A program made the translations under genes and the position numbers. The notes under the pieces are model-generated. The model made no database searches. It saw nothing but the letters and a program-made list of their open reading frames with translations, and was not told the DNA's origin. A stretch of DNA of 13,297 nucleotides, from contig JAERMP010000030.1 in the NCBI GenBank assembly GCA_016844515.1, forward strand, positions 1 through 13,297, written 5' to 3'. This stretch comes from Thermoleophilia bacterium (GTDB taxonomy: Bacteria > Actinomycetota > Thermoleophilia > Gaiellales > Gaiellaceae). Each line of letters starts with the position of its first letter. The first letter of the stretch is position 1. Below, one piece after another: positions 1-6,648 of the stretch.

Positions 1-1
1 G

Positions 2-970
2 CTGCTGCGCGCTGCCGGCGGTGCCGAGCTGTGGGCGGTCGTCAAGGCGGAGGGGTACGGTCACGGCGCGGTCGACGTCTCTCGTGCTGCGCTCGACGCC
101 GGAGCGTCAGCGCTTTGTGTTGCGACGTTGCCGGAAGCGCTGCACCTTCGCGCCGCGCTGCGAAACGCTCGCATCATCGTCATGTGCCCCGTCTCCGAGC
201 GTGAGGTCGGTGAGGCAAAGGCCGCGCGGCTCGAGCTCGTCGCCGCGGACGGACGGGTGCCCGAAGGCGCACGGGTCCACCTGAAACTCGACACCGGAAT
301 GGGTCGCTGGGGGCTCTCCGAGCTGCCTGCTCCGGGACGCGACGTCGTCGGTGTGATGAGTCACCTCGCCTCCGCGGAATCCGATCCGGCGTTCACGCAG
401 CTTCAGGTCGAGCGTTTCAAGGAGGCGACCGCGGGGCTTGGCTCGCTGACGAGACACCTCGCCAACAGCGCGGCCACGCTTCGCTACGCGGAGGCGCGCT
501 TCGACGCCGTTCGCTGTGGCATCGCGCTCTACGGCATCTCGCCGTTCGATGCCGGCCCGCAGGCGGAAGGGCTCGAGCCCGCCTTGCGTTGGGAGTCGTA
601 TCTCGCACTCGTGAAGCAGCTCGCGCCCGGCGAGAGCACGGGGTACGGGCGTCGATTCGTCGCCGATCGACCGACGTGGATCGGCATCGTTCCTGTTGGG
701 TACGCGGACGGGTTTCGGCGAGACATGACCGGGACTGAGATCCTCGTGGAAGGCGAGCGCAGGCGGGTCGTGGGCACGATCTCGATGGATGCTCTCGCGG
801 TCGAGCTGGACGCGCGACTCGCGCTGGGAACTCCGGTGACGCTCGTCGGCGACGGGATCCTGATCGAGGATCACGCGCGTGTCGCCGACACGATCGGATA
901 CGAGATCGCTACGGGGCTCAACACCCGCTCCGGCAGAGCGCGGCGGGTCGCGAAGGGCTTCCCGGCGTAA
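2..970 (+). CDS. alr: Alanine racemase, 5'-truncated by window edge
   Basis: PLP-dependent enzyme that interconverts L- and D-alanine in the cytoplasm for peptidoglycan synthesis. The open frame runs unbroken from the window edge, so the N terminus is missing. The first visible residues contain VVKAEGYGHGA, the family motif whose Lys (fragment residue 15) forms the Schiff base with PLP. Further family motifs are HLKLDTGMGRWG, the RCGIALYG segment near fragment residue 171, STGYGRRF with the likely second catalytic base Tyr (about 215), GYADG and TISMDA. It ends with TAA and is followed by a strong hairpin at 1021-1046. A TTG near 128 is internal, because the motif with the PLP lysine lies upstream of it. 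Only the first few dozen residues appear to be missing. The identification is firm; the symbol follows the family. Confidence 0.95.
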   Translation: MLRAAGGAELWAVVKAEGYGHGAVDVSRAALDAGASALCVATLPEALHLRAALRNARIIVMCPVSEREVGEAKAARLELVAADGRVPEGARVHLKLDTGMGRWGLSELPAPGRDVVGVMSHLASAESDPAFTQLQVERFKEATAGLGSLTRHLANSAATLRYAEARFDAVRCGIALYGISPFDAGPQAEGLEPALRWESYLALVKQLAPGESTGYGRRFVADRPTWIGIVPVGYADGFRRDMTGTEILVEGERRRVVGTISMDALAVELDARLALGTPVTLVGDGILIEDHARVADTIGYEIATGLNTRSGRARRVAKGFPA

Positions 971-1020
971 CTACAGTCGTGATTCGCCGGCGAGAACCGA
1001 GCAGGCCTAGGACGCAGGGA

Positions 1021-1046
1021 GGGCCAATATTCAAGAATATTGGCCC
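1021..1046 (+). terminator. Hairpin terminator after alr
   Basis: A perfect inverted repeat, GGGCCAATATT-CAAG-AATATTGGCCC, has 11 bp arms and a CAAG loop, 51 bp after the alr stop. There is no T-run, as is common for terminators in high-GC actinobacteria. The same GGGCCA arm start and CAAG loop recur in the hairpin at 12159-12186. Confidence 0.7.
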
Positions 1047-1063
1047 GACTGAGGACGACGACA

Positions 1064-1094
1064 TGCGAAGCGTTCGCAGCCGCGCGAAGCGCGG
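1064..1094. repeat. Two small adjacent hairpins upstream of cca
   Basis: TGCGAA-GCG-TTCGCA (1064-1078) and CCGCGC-GAA-GCGCGG (1080-1094) are two perfect 6-bp inverted repeats side by side, in the gap between the alr terminator and the nucleotidyltransferase start. They end 27 bp before the ATG at 1122. They could be a small REP-type element or a structured leader. No second copy is present in this window. Confidence 0.45.
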
Positions 1095-1121
1095 ATGTAG
1101 TTGCGGCGGGGAGCCCTAGGG

Positions 1122-2156
1122 ATGGATGAGCTCGTCCGCGAGATACTCGGCGACGAGGAAGCGTGGATCGTCGGCGGCGCCGTCCGGGACGAGTTGCTCG
1201 GTCGCCCGGTGCTCGACCTCGACGTCGCCTGTGGCGAGCCGCGGGAGGCTGCCGTTCGCTACGCGCGACGGTTCGGCGGCGCTGCGTTCCCGCTCTCGGA
1301 GCGCCACGGCGCCTGGCGCGTAGCGGCGCCGGACGCCGATCAGACGGTCGACTTCACGCCTCTCCCCGCCGGCATCGAGGCCGACCTCGCCTCACGCGAC
1401 TTCGCGTTCAACGCGATCGCCGTGCGCGTCGGATCGGGTGATGTGTGCGATCCGCACGGCGGAAAGGCCGATCTGGCTGCCGGGCGCATCCGTGCCGTCT
1501 CGGACTCCGTCTTCATCGACGATCCACTGCGCCTCCTCCGCGCCGTGCGGCTCGAGGACGAGCTCGGCTTCCGCATGGATTCGCACACGGAGGAGCTGCT
1601 CCGCATCTCCGGCGCGCTCGTCACCCAGCCCGCGGGCGAGCGCATCCTCAGTGAGCTCCGCCGGCTCTCGCCGGCCGGCTACCGACGGCTCGACGACGTC
1701 GGTCTGCTCGAGCCGCTCGACGGTCGAGTCGACGGCCCGTTGGACGCGCTCGACGACCCGGACTTCCGTCTCGTCGCTGTCTTCCGGGATCACCTCGCCG
1801 GTCTTCCGATCTCGAACGATCTCCGGCGGTACGCGACGACTCTATTGCGCGCACGAGCGCCGGAGGATCCCTCTCCGCGAGCCATCCATCGCTTCCGCCG
1901 TGACACGGAACCCTGGGCGCTCGACGCGCTCGCTTTCGTCGGCGCGGCTGAGCTCTCGACGGTCGTCGAAGCCGCGCGCCGTGCCGATCCGGCGGAGCCG
2001 CTCGTCCGGGGAGACGAGCTCGGGATCCCGCCCGGCCCCGAGATCGGACGTATCCTCGCTGTCATCGACGAGGAACGGGCAGCGGGGACGATCTCGACAC
2101 GCGACGACGCGCTTGGCCTCGCGCGCTCGATTGCGAGCACCGAGGCGTCGGCGTGA
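1122..2156 (+). CDS. CCA tRNA nucleotidyltransferase / poly(A) polymerase family protein
   Basis: A class II nucleotidyltransferase-fold protein of 344 aa, expected to add CCA (or part of it) to tRNA 3' ends. The head domain shows GGAVRD (residues 18-23), the metal-binding DLD pair (D32, D34) and a possible third carboxylate in VDFT (D77). It continues with SRDFAFNAIAV (91-101), the counterpart of the family RRDFTINAMA motif, and DPLRLLRAVR (134-143) at the nucleotide-recognition/neck region. The C-terminal half is poorly conserved and I see no HD phosphohydrolase motif. I chose ATG 1122 because the upstream TTG 1101 adds only seven residues of no family character; GGGGAG lies about 8 bp upstream of the ATG. 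The stop overlaps the GTG of the methyltransferase (GTGA), so the two are translationally coupled. Whether it adds CCA, CC or A only cannot be told from motifs. Confidence 0.88.
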   Translation: MDELVREILGDEEAWIVGGAVRDELLGRPVLDLDVACGEPREAAVRYARRFGGAAFPLSERHGAWRVAAPDADQTVDFTPLPAGIEADLASRDFAFNAIAVRVGSGDVCDPHGGKADLAAGRIRAVSDSVFIDDPLRLLRAVRLEDELGFRMDSHTEELLRISGALVTQPAGERILSELRRLSPAGYRRLDDVGLLEPLDGRVDGPLDALDDPDFRLVAVFRDHLAGLPISNDLRRYATTLLRARAPEDPSPRAIHRFRRDTEPWALDALAFVGAAELSTVVEAARRADPAEPLVRGDELGIPPGPEIGRILAVIDEERAAGTISTRDDALGLARSIASTEASA

Positions 2157-2833
2157 GCGTCGAGCTGCGCCTAGCGCTGCAGGAGGAGCGCGCAACTGAT
2201 CTTGCGGAGCGCGTGCGCCGGCTGCTCGGGCCGTTCACCGGGACCGAAGCGGCTCTCGACGCAGGCTGCGGCACTGGAGCTCTCGCGTTTGCGCTCTCCC
2301 CGAACGTCGCGGAGGTGGTCGGGATTGATCCACGAGCCGACTACCTCGAGGCTGGGCGAGCCGCCGCGCCGGAGAACGTTCGCTTCGTCGAGGGCGACGC
2401 GACCGCGCTCCCGTTCGGCTACGCCAGCTTCGACCTCGCGTGCTGCCACCGCGTCCTGCATCACGTCCGTCGCCCGGAGCTTGCGGTGTCCGAGCTGGTG
2501 CGCGTCACCCGTCCCGGCGGCCGGCTGTTCATCGTCGATCAGCTCGGGTCGATCGATCCCTTGCGGAGCATGGAGATGGACCGGTTCGAGCACCTGCGCG
2601 ACTCCACGCACCAGCGGCTCCTTCCGGACGGGGACATTCGCGGGTACCTCGACGCGAACGATCTCGTTCTCCTCACGTCCGAGGTGACCCACGAGCGGAT
2701 CGACGTCGAGCAGCGACTCGACCTCGCTGGCGTGTCGGAGGAGGATCGCGAGCGGATCCGCGGCCCGGCGCCGGCGGAACCGTACGACGTCGAGATCGGC
2801 TGGTACGTATCCCGGAAGTCGGGTCCGTCCTAG
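2153..2833 (+). CDS. Class I SAM-dependent methyltransferase (Methyltransf_11 type)
   Basis: A 226-aa cytosolic methyltransferase of unknown substrate. Motif I is LDAGCGTG (35-42), the acidic end of the second strand is GIDP (57-60), the adenine-contacting segment is EGDATALPF (about 80-88), and RVTRPGGRLFIVD is the post-IV segment. HRVLHHV resembles the UbiE/COQ5-like set. There is no signal peptide or membrane segment. Its GTG start lies inside the stop of the preceding nucleotidyltransferase (4-bp GTGA overlap). That suggests co-translation and possibly a tRNA-linked role, but this is inference from position only. Its stop is 3 bp from the stop of the convergent SDR gene. Family assignment is firm, substrate unknown. 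Confidence 0.88.
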   Translation: MSVELRLALQEERATDLAERVRRLLGPFTGTEAALDAGCGTGALAFALSPNVAEVVGIDPRADYLEAGRAAAPENVRFVEGDATALPFGYASFDLACCHRVLHHVRRPELAVSELVRVTRPGGRLFIVDQLGSIDPLRSMEMDRFEHLRDSTHQRLLPDGDIRGYLDANDLVLLTSEVTHERIDVEQRLDLAGVSEEDRERIRGPAPAEPYDVEIGWYVSRKSGPS

Positions 2834-2836
2834 TCG

Positions 2837-3619
2837 CTACTCGCCGCGGTGATACCCGGTTCGCCCAGCGAGTCTGGCGAAGACACCCGGAAAGAACGCC
2901 TGTGCGATCGAGATGAAGCGATAAGGGAACCAGGGAACGGTGACCTCGCCCTTTCCTTTCTCGACTGCTTCCACGATCGCCCGCGCCACATCGTCGGCAT
3001 CGATCACGAAACGGCGAAGAAGCCGGCTGCTGAGCGTCTTACGCTGAGGGAAGCCCTCGGTCTCGACGAAGCCGGGCATGATCGTGTGCACCTGGATCCC
3101 GGTGCTCCGGAGCAGCGCTGCGGTCGAGCGCGAGAATGCGAGCTGGGCGTGCTTGGAGGCCGAATACGCCCCTGCGGGCGCGAAGGCTACGGTTCCCGCG
3201 ACCGAGACGAGGTTCACGACGTGCGCTTCGCCTCCGCCGGCCGCCGCCGCGCGCAATCCCGGCTCGAACGCGCGCAGGCACCACACCCCACCGAGGTAAT
3301 TGACTGCAGTCACGCGCTCGATCCGCTCGGGATCGATGTCCAGATAGCTGCCGCGCGCCGGGATGCCGGCATTGTTGACCAGGAGCGCGATCGAAGGGTG
3401 CCGCTCGAGAACACGCTCGGCGACCTCGTCGACACCCGCGCGATTCGAGACGTCACACACCTCCCATTCGCCGCCGATCTCGGCCGCGAGAGTCTCGAGC
3501 CGGTCGGCCCGTCGCGCCAGCACCACGCAGAGCCAGCCCCGCCGGGCGAGCTCGCGCGCGGTCGCCTCGCCGATCCCCGACGACGCTCCCGTGACGACCG
3601 CTACCCGCCCATCGCTCAT
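2837..3619 (-). CDS. Short-chain dehydrogenase/reductase (SDR)
   Basis: A 260-aa classical SDR that uses NAD(P)H to oxidise or reduce an alcohol/carbonyl substrate. Cofactor motif TGASSGIG is at 10-17 and NNAG at 82-85. The catalytic set is N107, S139, Y152 and K156 (YSASK). ARR near residue 35-37 after the second strand is more compatible with NADPH than NADH, by the usual family rule. The C-terminal segment IAQAFFPGVFARLAG is hydrophobic and could contact membrane or lipid. The gene is divergent from fabI with 33 bp between starts and has a TAnnnT box just upstream of its ATG. The neighbouring fatty-acid gene hints at a lipid substrate, but this is not proven. Confidence 0.88.
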   Translation of the reverse strand: MSDGRVAVVTGASSGIGEATARELARRGWLCVVLARRADRLETLAAEIGGEWEVCDVSNRAGVDEVAERVLERHPSIALLVNNAGIPARGSYLDIDPERIERVTAVNYLGGVWCLRAFEPGLRAAAAGGGEAHVVNLVSVAGTVAFAPAGAYSASKHAQLAFSRSTAALLRSTGIQVHTIMPGFVETEGFPQRKTLSSRLLRRFVIDADDVARAIVEAVEKGKGEVTVPWFPYRFISIAQAFFPGVFARLAGRTGYHRGE

Positions 3620-3628
3620 CGCCGCGGC

Positions 3629-3646
3629 ACCCTATCCGTTTAGGAT
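3629..3646. promoter_or_regulatory. Back-to-back -10 boxes for SDR and fabI
   Basis: In the 33-bp gap between two divergent starts, TAGGAT (3641-3646, + strand) lies 12 bp before the fabI ATG, counted from box start to start codon. TAGGGT (minus strand, 3634-3629) lies a few bases before the SDR ATG. Both match TAnnnT. With the usual 6-8 nt from -10 to transcription start, fabI would be leaderless and the SDR almost so. No convincing -35 is seen for either. Confidence 0.5.
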
Positions 3647-3652
3647 CGCTGG

Positions 3653-4432
3653 ATGGCTGGCAGGTTCGAAGGCAAGCAGGCACTCGTTCTGGGGGTCGCC
3701 AACAAGCGCTCCATCGCATGGGCCATCGCTCACCGCCTCGCCGACGAGGGAGCCCAGGTCGCGTTCACGTACCAGGGAGAGCGCATCGAGAAGAGCGTCC
3801 GCGACCTGGCCGAGACCGTCTCGAGCCCGCTGGTCACGGAGTGCGACGTCCGCTCGGACGAGGACATCGCCCGCGTCTTCTCCGAGGTCGCCGACACGTT
3901 TAGCGGGGGGCTCGACATCCTCGTCCATTCCGTTGCATTCGCCGCGGCAGAGGATCTCGAGGGGCGGTTCATCGACACGCCGCGTGACCGGTTCTGGATG
4001 GCGGTCGACATCAGCGCGTACTCGCTCGTCGCCTGCTGCCGCGCGGCCGAGCCGCTGATGGAGGCTCGCGGCGGAGGTTCGATCGTCACGATGACGTACC
4101 TCGGCGGTGAGCGCGCCGTTCCGCACTACAACGTGATGGGCGTCGCCAAGTCGACTCTCGATTCCTCCGTTCGCTATCTGGCCTGGGATCTGGGGTTCAA
4201 GGGCATCCGAGTCAACGCGATCTCCGCCGGTCCTGTGCGCACGCTTGCTGCGCGCTCGATCGCCGGCTTCACGACGATGGAAGCGATGTTCGAGGAGCGG
4301 GCGCCGCTCCATCGGCCAATCGAGGCCGACGACTGCGGTTCCGCGGCTGCCTACCTGCTCTCGGATGACGCAGGCAACGTGACCGGCACGACGCTGTACG
4401 TCGACGCCGGGTACCACGCGATGGGGATGTAG
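3653..4432 (+). CDS. fabI: Enoyl-[acyl-carrier-protein] reductase (NADH), FabI
   Basis: It catalyses the last step of each fatty-acid elongation cycle, reducing trans-2-enoyl-ACP with NAD(P)H. The length, 259 aa, is normal for the family. Diagnostic FabI features are the glycine-rich LGVANKRSIAWAIA (13-26) instead of the classical SDR TGxxxGIG, HSVAFA (92-97), and the Y-x6-K catalytic pair Y159/K166 in HYNVMGVAK with the upstream Y149. NAISAGPVRTLAA follows, with the YVDAGYH C terminus. The ATG at 3653 is preceded by TAGGAT at the spacing of a leaderless gene, and no Shine-Dalgarno is visible. Its stop is separated by 3 bp from the stop of the convergent selenoprotein gene, so its transcript probably runs into that gene. 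Identification is firm. Confidence 0.95.
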   Translation: MAGRFEGKQALVLGVANKRSIAWAIAHRLADEGAQVAFTYQGERIEKSVRDLAETVSSPLVTECDVRSDEDIARVFSEVADTFSGGLDILVHSVAFAAAEDLEGRFIDTPRDRFWMAVDISAYSLVACCRAAEPLMEARGGGSIVTMTYLGGERAVPHYNVMGVAKSTLDSSVRYLAWDLGFKGIRVNAISAGPVRTLAARSIAGFTTMEAMFEERAPLHRPIEADDCGSAAAYLLSDDAGNVTGTTLYVDAGYHAMGM

Positions 4433-4435
4433 CGG

Positions 4436-4906
4436 CTACGCCGCGGACGCCGCCGCGATTACGGCGTCGATGTCGGGCAGCTCTCGCCCGAGCATCCACG
4501 CAGCGACGATCGTTTCACCGTCCTCGATCAGGAACGCCGACCTTGCGGCGACATCCATCATCCCGAGTGGCTCGAATGCGACGCCGAACGCTCGCGTAGC
4601 CTCGCCGTTCCAGTCGGAGAGGAGCGGCACGTCGACGTCGAGCGTCTGTGCCCAGGCCGCATGGGACCACGGGGAGTCACGTGAGATCGCGAGCGGACGG
4701 ACACCGGCAGCGGCGAGATCCTCGCTCCTGTCCCGCAGGAGCACGAGCTCGGTCGTTCAGGTCGGAGACCAGTCCCAGACGTAGAAACAGAGAAGCGTAA
4801 GACCGGCGCCGAGCTCCTGGCGCAGGGGTCGCGATTCCTCGCGTGGCGCGGTCCAGACCTGGACGTCGGGAACGCGGTCGCCGGCTTCGAGCACAAGGGC
4901 CACCAT
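4436..4906 (-). CDS. Peroxiredoxin with in-frame TGA at the peroxidatic cysteine (putative selenoprotein)
   Basis: A thiol/selenol peroxidase of the AhpC/TSA (BCP/PrxQ-like) family that reduces hydroperoxides in the cytoplasm. Reading 4906 to 4436 gives 156 codons interrupted only by TGA at 4759-4757 (codon 50). Around it the protein reads FYVWDWSPT-U-TTELVLLRD, which aligns with the family FYPKDFTPGCTTE, so the TGA falls exactly on the catalytic Cys. The rest is intact: S47 at the -3 position, the LLSDWNGEATRAFGV segment (95-109) and the conserved Arg R122 in RSAFLIEDG. The usual Pro at -7 is Val. There is no Cys at the PrxQ resolving position (V55); the only Cys is C40, so it should act as a 1-Sec enzyme needing an external reductant. 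The ATG lies 12 nt after the anti-sigma gene, so it is probably in that operon. Alternatives are a nonsense mutation or a base error. Calling TGA a stop would leave two unexplained half-genes. Confidence 0.85.
4721..4747 (-). promoter_or_regulatory. Candidate bacterial SECIS hairpin after the UGA
   Basis: On the minus strand, 21 nt lie between the UGA (4759-4757) and a 5-nt loop CGGGA. The stem is CTCG-(UG bulge)-CUCCUG paired with CAGGAG-CGAG, 10 bp with a 2-nt bulge on the 5' side that includes U. A bulged U, a G-bearing apical loop and a position just after the UGA match what is known of bacterial SECIS elements. It lies wholly inside the coding sequence, as expected. Folding was judged by eye. 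Confidence 0.6.
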
Positions 4907-4918
4907 ACGTTCGAGGAC

Positions 4919-6046
4919 CTACGGCGTACAGCACCAGCCCGCGACACGTGGGAACGAGCGTGACCGGAACTGCTCCGACACGTTCGAGACGGCCCGGATC
5001 TTCCTCTTCCCGTCGACCCGAACGAAGACCCACTGGTCCGCCGTCGGCCACGTTACGAGTAGCCAGCGCCCGTCGGGCGACCAACTCACCTGGTCGAACG
5101 TTCCGGTGCCGCTAAACAGGGGAGCGCCGGTTGCGAGCCGGAATACCGTGCTCTGTGACCCCTCAAGACGGATCACGGCGGTCTCGCGGGTGCCCGGGCG
5201 GAAGGCGGCGTCGTCATCCTGGGTCGCGTCGGACGGGTCGTCTTGCGCCGCGACCCGGCCGCCTTCCTCGTAGACGCGCAGACCGTACGGCTGGAGCACG
5301 AGAAGCCGCTTCCCGTCGCTCGACCACTCGATAGCGCCTATCGGACTCCTTCTCCCGGCGCGCTGAGCCCGCCAGAGGACGCGCCCGGTGTCGACGTCCA
5401 GGACCCGGACCTCCCGGCGAGATACGTAGGCGAGCACGAACCCGTCGCCCGGTCGCCACGCGAGGGGTCCGCGTGCTCCCGGGGCGAGGAGACGATCGCC
5501 TCTGCCGTCGCCCGCGACGACGCGTAGGCCAGTCCGGTCGACGTACGCGATCCTCGTGTCGGTCTCGGTGCCCATCCACCGCGGGTAGCGGACTCCCGGT
5601 CGGGCGAGAGTCCAGCGGACATCTCCGTCCAGCTCGAGAGCCGCGAGCTCGTTCTGCCGGGTGGCGGCGACGAACCGGCCGAAGGGCGACCATGTCGCCT
5701 CGCGATAGTCGCCGAGCAAGCGGCGCGACCCGTCCGGCTGCACGACCCAAACGCCCGCGTCGGACGAGACGAGGAGCTTCCCCGGCGCCGGCAGTGAGAA
5801 GAGCGCCGGCTGCGCGCGCTCGACTCCGACCGCCTCGCGAATCTCGTCGATCACTGCCCGGCCGGGTGGGCTCACCGCGGCGGCAACGAGGGCGCCGAGA
5901 GCGACGGCGACGACGGCAACCCTGCGCCAGTGGGAGGGTTGGGGGACGGGTTGCCGCTCGGCGAACGCCGAGCGTACGACCCTCCACGTCCGCTCGCGGG
6001 CTTCGTGCTCGCCCGGGACGTCGATCCGCTCGAGCTCGGTCTTCAC
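4919..6046 (-). CDS. Membrane-anchored beta-propeller protein, putative anti-sigma factor
   Basis: A 375-aa protein whose GTG start overlaps the ECF sigma stop (GTGA), the usual arrangement for a cognate anti-sigma factor. Residues 1-40 are charged and cytoplasmic, with no HxxxCxxC zinc anti-sigma motif. Residues 43-58 (VAVVAVALGALVAAAV) form one transmembrane helix. The rest, presumably outside the membrane, shows repeats of WD40/PD40-like blades: WSPFGRFVAATR, WSSDGKRLLVL and WSPDGRWLLVTWP, plus LLVSSDAGVWVVQPDGSRRLLGDY. I infer that it senses an extracytoplasmic signal and controls the sigma factor. The frame stays open upstream of 6046, but there it overlaps the sigma gene in another frame and lacks family character. 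It ends 12 nt before the peroxiredoxin start. Anti-sigma function is inferred from position and topology, not from a recognised domain. Confidence 0.8.
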   Translation of the reverse strand: MKTELERIDVPGEHEARERTWRVVRSAFAERQPVPQPSHWRRVAVVAVALGALVAAAVSPPGRAVIDEIREAVGVERAQPALFSLPAPGKLLVSSDAGVWVVQPDGSRRLLGDYREATWSPFGRFVAATRQNELAALELDGDVRWTLARPGVRYPRWMGTETDTRIAYVDRTGLRVVAGDGRGDRLLAPGARGPLAWRPGDGFVLAYVSRREVRVLDVDTGRVLWRAQRAGRRSPIGAIEWSSDGKRLLVLQPYGLRVYEEGGRVAAQDDPSDATQDDDAAFRPGTRETAVIRLEGSQSTVFRLATGAPLFSGTGTFDQVSWSPDGRWLLVTWPTADQWVFVRVDGKRKIRAVSNVSEQFRSRSFPRVAGWCCTP

Positions 6047-6552
6047 AGTTCCTCCGAGAGCGTGTCGAGACCACGACGAAGTCGGGAGTTGACGGTTCCG
6101 CGGGGAAGGTCGAGAGCGTCGGCGATCTCCCCCGGCGTGAACTCGAGCAGGTAGCGCATCACGACGACCGCCCGATGTTCGGGGGCAAGGCGGGCGAGGG
6201 CGGCCAGCACGTCGTCCCCCGGAGCCTCGGCCGCGTTGGCCGCAGGGATCGTCTCGGAGAGCTCGACCTCGGACCGAAGCCGGCGCGCACGAGCCCAGTC
6301 GATCGCGCGGTTGACCACGATCCGGTGCAGCCACGGACCGAACGGCCTGCGACGGTCGAACGAGTCGAGTGCGCGCAGCGCGGCGAGGAAGGACTCCTGG
6401 GCGATGTCTTCGGCCGCGCTCGCGTCGTGGGTGACGAGGTAGGCGGCCCGGTAGGCGCGTGGCCAATGGGTGCGGAACAGGACCTCGAGGTCCGAGACCG
6501 ATCCTCGCTGCGCGCCGCGCACGCGGGCGCGCTCGTCCCGAGCCACGTGCAT
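6043..6552 (-). CDS. ECF-type RNA polymerase sigma factor (sigma-70 family)
   Basis: A 169-aa alternative sigma factor with only regions 2 and 4. Region 2 spans about residues 21-75 (DLEVLFRTHWPRAYRAAYLV, then DASAAEDIAQESFLAAL and the RPFGPWLHRIVVNRAID segment). Region 4 spans about 117-165 (LAPEHRAVVVMRYLLEFTPGEIADALDLP, then GTVNSRLRRGLDTL with the DNA-reading helix). The linker is short and there is no extra C-terminal domain. It is the first gene of a three-gene minus-strand operon: sigma, membrane propeller anti-sigma (4-bp overlap), TGA-containing peroxiredoxin. TAATCT (6567-6562) lies 9 nt before the ATG and may be its housekeeping -10. The first 15 residues are not family-like, so a GTG start about 10 codons downstream is possible. 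A likely target promoter is at 6572-6596 on the other strand. Confidence 0.9.
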   Translation of the reverse strand: MHVARDERARVRGAQRGSVSDLEVLFRTHWPRAYRAAYLVTHDASAAEDIAQESFLAALRALDSFDRRRPFGPWLHRIVVNRAIDWARARRLRSEVELSETIPAANAAEAPGDDVLAALARLAPEHRAVVVMRYLLEFTPGEIADALDLPRGTVNSRLRRGLDTLSEEL

Positions 6553-6561
6553 CCCGTGCCC

Positions 6562-6567
6562 AGATTA
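6562..6567 (-). promoter_or_regulatory. -10 box upstream of the ECF sigma gene
   Basis: TAATCT on the minus strand lies 9 nt before the ATG at 6552, giving a predicted transcript that starts within about 3 nt of the start codon. No clear -35 is seen. Confidence 0.4.
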
Positions 6568-6571
6568 CGAC

Positions 6572-6596
6572 GGAACCTGGCCAGGAGGTCCACGTC
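6572..6596 (+). promoter_or_regulatory. Predicted ECF-sigma promoter (GGAAC-N16-CGTC)
   Basis: GGAAC at 6572-6576 and CGTC at 6593-6596 are separated by exactly 16 bp on the + strand. This is the bipartite layout known for many ECF sigma promoters. It points at the Tat-exported propeller gene at 6649, leaving a leader of about 45 nt, and stands next to the divergently transcribed ECF sigma gene. The spacer also contains the 10-bp palindrome CCTGGCCAGG (6576-6585). Confidence 0.5.
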
Positions 6597-6620
6597 CGAG
6601 ATACGAGGACGCCGGTCCCC

Positions 6621-6636
6621 GAGGTCCGTGGACCTC
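6621..6636. promoter_or_regulatory. Inverted repeat, possible operator
   Basis: GAGGTCC-GT-GGACCTC is a perfect 7-bp inverted repeat ending 12 bp before the ATG at 6649. A third copy of the half-site, GAGGTCC, lies at 6585-6591 inside the predicted ECF promoter. It could bind a dimeric repressor or form a small leader hairpin. Confidence 0.35.
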
Positions 6637-6648
6637 TCGATCGGCTTG

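Noticed and set aside
4757..4759. The TGA in the peroxiredoxin read as a true stop or a frameshifted pseudogene
   Set aside because: The frame is the same on both sides, the TGA replaces precisely the catalytic Cys, all other conserved residues are intact and a hairpin follows. A single-base error remains possible and is listed as a refuting result.
5473..6648. Long + strand open frame leading into the Tat-propeller gene
   Set aside because: It is antisense to the sigma/anti-sigma genes, rich in Arg and Ser, and would bury the Tat signal in the middle of the protein.
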